Shown here one piece after another: positions 25,199 through 26,725 of a stretch of DNA of 26,725 bases (position 1 is the first letter of the stretch; the number at the start of each line of letters is the position of its first letter). The notes beneath the pieces were generated by a model that did no database searches, was not told the origin of the DNA, and saw only the letters and a list, made by a program, of their open reading frames with translations. The DNA is from UBA1757 sp045627385 (GTDB taxonomy: Bacteria > Bacteroidota > Bacteroidia > Bacteroidales > UBA1402). Position numbers and translations under genes: made by a program. The DNA is taken from contig JAZQNO010000017.1 of assembly GCA_045627385.1 (NCBI GenBank), positions 1-26,725 on the forward strand, written 5' to 3'.

Positions 25199-25278
25199 AA
25201 TTGTAAATAAATGAATGTCAATCGTGAAAACTGCTGCGAATTTCGTCAAAATATCTGTTCATTCCAACAATTTATTTT

Positions 25279-25286
25279 TACTTTTG
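25279..25286 (+). promoter_or_regulatory. Candidate -7 box for the NifU-like/GGGtGRT operon
   Basis: TACTTTTG matches the Bacteroidota -7 consensus TAnnTTTG, and would give a leader of ~55 nt before the ATG at 25348. No clear -33 TTG is seen at the usual distance. Confidence 0.45.
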
Positions 25287-25347
25287 CACTGCCTGTCGGA
25301 AGAAAAGGTAGAATCTGTATATTTATCTCATTTATAAACAATTAGAA

Positions 25348-26049
25348 ATGGTTTACACGAAAGAAGTGCAACAGATGTGTTGCGTGAAAAAAGGTCCGAA
25401 CCACGGACCGGCTCCTATTCCCGAAGAAGGAAAGTGGGTGAAATCTAAGGAAATCAAGGACATCTCGGGTTTTACCCACGGTATCGGCTGGTGTGCTCCT
25501 CAGCAGGGCGCTTGCAAACTGTCGCTCAATGTGAAGGACGGTATCATTGTCGAAGCTCTGGTCGAAACTCTCGGCTGCTCGGGTATGACCCATTCCGCAG
25601 CCATGGCCGCTGAAATCCTCCCCGGCAAGACTTTGCTCGAGGCTCTCAATACCGACCTTGTCTGCGATGCCATCAACACTGCCATGCGCGAACTTTTCCT
25701 GCAAATCGTCTACGGACGCACCCAGAGTGCTTTCTCCGAGGGCGGTCTGACCGTCGGCGCCGGTCTGGAAGACCTGGGCAAGGGTCTGCGCAGCCAGGTG
25801 GGCACTCTCTACGGCACTTTGGCCAAGGGCCCCCGCTATCTGGAAATGGCCGAAGGTTACATCAAGAACATCTTCCTCGACAAGAACGATGAAATCTGCG
25901 GTTACGAATTCGTCCACATGGGCAAATTCATGGAAGAGATTAAGAAAGGCACCGATGCCAACGAGGCTCTCAAGAAAGTGACCGGCACTTATGGCCGCGT
26001 TACCGAAGAAGCCGGTGCTGTGAGAAAAATTGACCCGCGTCACGAATAA
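25348..26049 (+). CDS. NifU-like iron-sulfur cluster assembly scaffold protein
   Basis: This 233-residue cytosolic protein resembles the IscU/NifU-N-type scaffold annotated next to GGGtGRT-family genes in Bacteroidales and Clostridia. Cysteines at 11, 12, 49, 56, 77 and 106 include the LGCSGM (75-80) block, which resembles the scaffold cysteine loop. The middle has a DLVCDAINTAMRELFLQIVYGR helix region, and a C-terminal helical region (about 160-233) lies beyond the usual ~130-residue IscU fold. No cysteine desulfurase, HscA/B or ferredoxin gene is in the window, so the role in housekeeping Fe-S assembly versus a dedicated client is unclear. The next gene follows after 17 nt. Use of C-ending codons looks heavy by eye, which fits high expression. 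Confidence 0.82.
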   Translation: MVYTKEVQQMCCVKKGPNHGPAPIPEEGKWVKSKEIKDISGFTHGIGWCAPQQGACKLSLNVKDGIIVEALVETLGCSGMTHSAAMAAEILPGKTLLEALNTDLVCDAINTAMRELFLQIVYGRTQSAFSEGGLTVGAGLEDLGKGLRSQVGTLYGTLAKGPRYLEMAEGYIKNIFLDKNDEICGYEFVHMGKFMEEIKKGTDANEALKKVTGTYGRVTEEAGAVRKIDPRHE

Positions 26050-26051
26050 TC

Positions 26052-26058
26052 AAGGAGG
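26052..26058 (+). promoter_or_regulatory. Strong Shine-Dalgarno site of the GGGtGRT-family gene
   Basis: AAGGAGG lies 8 nt before the ATG at 26067. It is a near-perfect anti-16S match, rare in this phylum, and it fixes the start of the second gene of the operon. Confidence 0.78.
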
Positions 26059-26066
26059 ATACAACT

Positions 26067-26725
26067 ATGATCAGAGAAGTCAAATTCGAAAGCCAGGACC
26101 GTCGTATCAAGCAAATCATTGCTGTACTCAACCAATACGGTATCAAAGACATCGAAGAGGCCAACGCCATCTGCGACAAGGCCGGTATCGATCCTTACAA
26201 GACTTGTGAAGAAACTCAGCCCATCTGCTTTGAGAACGCCAAATGGGCATACGTTGTCGGTGCTGCCATCGCCCTCAAGAAGGGTTGTAAGAATGCCGCC
26301 GACGCCGCTGAAGCCATCGGTGAAGGTCTGCAGGCCTTCTGTATCCCCGGTTCCGTAGCCGACGACCGCAAGGTCGGACTCGGTCACGGAAATCTGGCCG
26401 CCCGTCTGCTTCGTGAAGAGACCAAGTGTTTTGCTTTCCTGGCCGGTCACGAATCGTTCGCTGCCGCCGAAGGCGCCATCAAAATCGCAGCTAAGGCCGA
26501 CAAGGTCCGCAAGGAGCCTCTCCGTTGCATCCTGAACGGTCTGGGCAAGGATGCCGCTCAGATTATCAGCCGTATCAACGGTTTCACCTATGTTCAGACT
26601 GAATTCGATTATTTCACCGGCGAACTGAAAATCGTCCGCGAAATCGCCTACAGCGACGGCCCTCGTGCCAAAGTGCGCTGCTATGGTGCCGATGATGTCC
26701 GCGAAGGTGTCGCCATCATGTGGAA
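26067..26725 (+). CDS. GGGtGRT-family protein, 5' part (runs off the window)
   Basis: The first 219 codons are present, starting at an ATG with a strong Shine-Dalgarno; the 3' end lies outside the window. The sequence resembles the N-terminal two-thirds of the GGGtGRT protein family, an uncharacterised family of about 330 residues that co-occurs with the NifU-like gene upstream. The name-giving motif would lie beyond the window edge, so it cannot be confirmed here. There are eight cysteines (36, 47, 54, 74, 92, 121, 154, 205), which together with its partner suggests metal or Fe-S binding. No signal peptide or membrane segment is visible. The function is unknown and I do not infer an activity. 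Confidence 0.8.
   Translation, partial: MIREVKFESQDRRIKQIIAVLNQYGIKDIEEANAICDKAGIDPYKTCEETQPICFENAKWAYVVGAAIALKKGCKNAADAAEAIGEGLQAFCIPGSVADDRKVGLGHGNLAARLLREETKCFAFLAGHESFAAAEGAIKIAAKADKVRKEPLRCILNGLGKDAAQIISRINGFTYVQTEFDYFTGELKIVREIAYSDGPRAKVRCYGADDVREGVAIMW

Noticed and set aside
24440..25210. Open frame of 256 codons on the plus strand
   Set aside because: It is antisense to the phosphofructokinase gene, with no motif.
25199..25249. Upstream start extending the phosphofructokinase by 17 residues
   Set aside because: The extension has no family resemblance, and the ATG at 25198 gives the expected N-terminus.
1..26725. Search for CRISPR arrays, transposases, phage genes, toxin-antitoxin pairs and tRNA genes
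   Set aside because: No regularly spaced repeats, transposase or integrase motifs, small toxin-like pairs or tRNA-like cloverleafs were seen by reading. Gaps between genes are all under 300 bp.

Overview
The window looks like a Bacteroidota chromosome, most likely order Bacteroidales from a gut or oral habitat. The evidence is a SusC/SusD pair, a T9SS C-terminal sorting domain, a Lnb-type (DUF4105) membrane protein, a PPi-dependent phosphofructokinase, several promoters of the Bacteroides type (TTG/TTTG, about 20 nt, TAnnTTTG) and an almost complete lack of Shine-Dalgarno sequences. The presence of T9SS cargo points towards Prevotella-, Paraprevotella-, Parabacteroides- or Tannerella-like lineages, but the genus cannot be fixed from this sequence.

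Layout. Bases 1-127 hold the 3' part of a 5S rRNA gene and its terminator, so an rRNA operon ends here. Next come a large secreted T9SS cargo protein (251-2821, +) and a three-gene cluster joined by two ATGA start/stop overlaps: a MurU-like sugar-1-phosphate nucleotidyltransferase, a 2-isopropylmalate/citramalate synthase family enzyme, and a secreted GH106-type alpha-L-rhamnosidase (2884-8113, +). A bidirectional terminator separates these from a convergent TonB-dependent outer membrane protein (8189-10669, -). A two-gene pectinolytic operon follows: a GH51 alpha-L-arabinofuranosidase and a fusion of a GH105 unsaturated rhamnogalacturonyl hydrolase with an SGNH rhamnogalacturonan acetylesterase (10867-15188, +).

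The acetylesterase end overlaps the end of a convergent Lnb-like gene by 56 bp (15133-16344, -). That gene diverges from a NhaD/CitM-type ion antiporter across a short region holding a perfect 10-bp inverted repeat with two outward-facing -7 boxes. An L-rhamnose mutarotase gene follows the antiporter. A SusC/SusD pair (18270-23297, -) and a PPi-phosphofructokinase gene (23534-25198, -) come next, each ending at a strong hairpin. The right edge holds a NifU-like Fe-S scaffold gene and the start of a GGGtGRT-family gene (25348 to the end, +).

Theme. Five features point to breakdown of rhamnogalacturonan-type pectin and use of rhamnose: GH106, GH51, the GH105-acetylesterase fusion, the rhamnose mutarotase and outer membrane import proteins. 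They are spread over separate transcription units rather than one classical polysaccharide utilisation locus, and no hybrid two-component, ECF-sigma or AraC regulator is present. I see no mobile element, CRISPR array, tRNA gene or phage gene. I did not find a clearly new defence or genetic system. The best leads are the translational coupling of a biosynthetic enzyme to a secreted rhamnosidase, the symmetric divergent promoter, the fusion enzyme with its internal insertion, and the cysteine-rich NifU-like/GGGtGRT pair.
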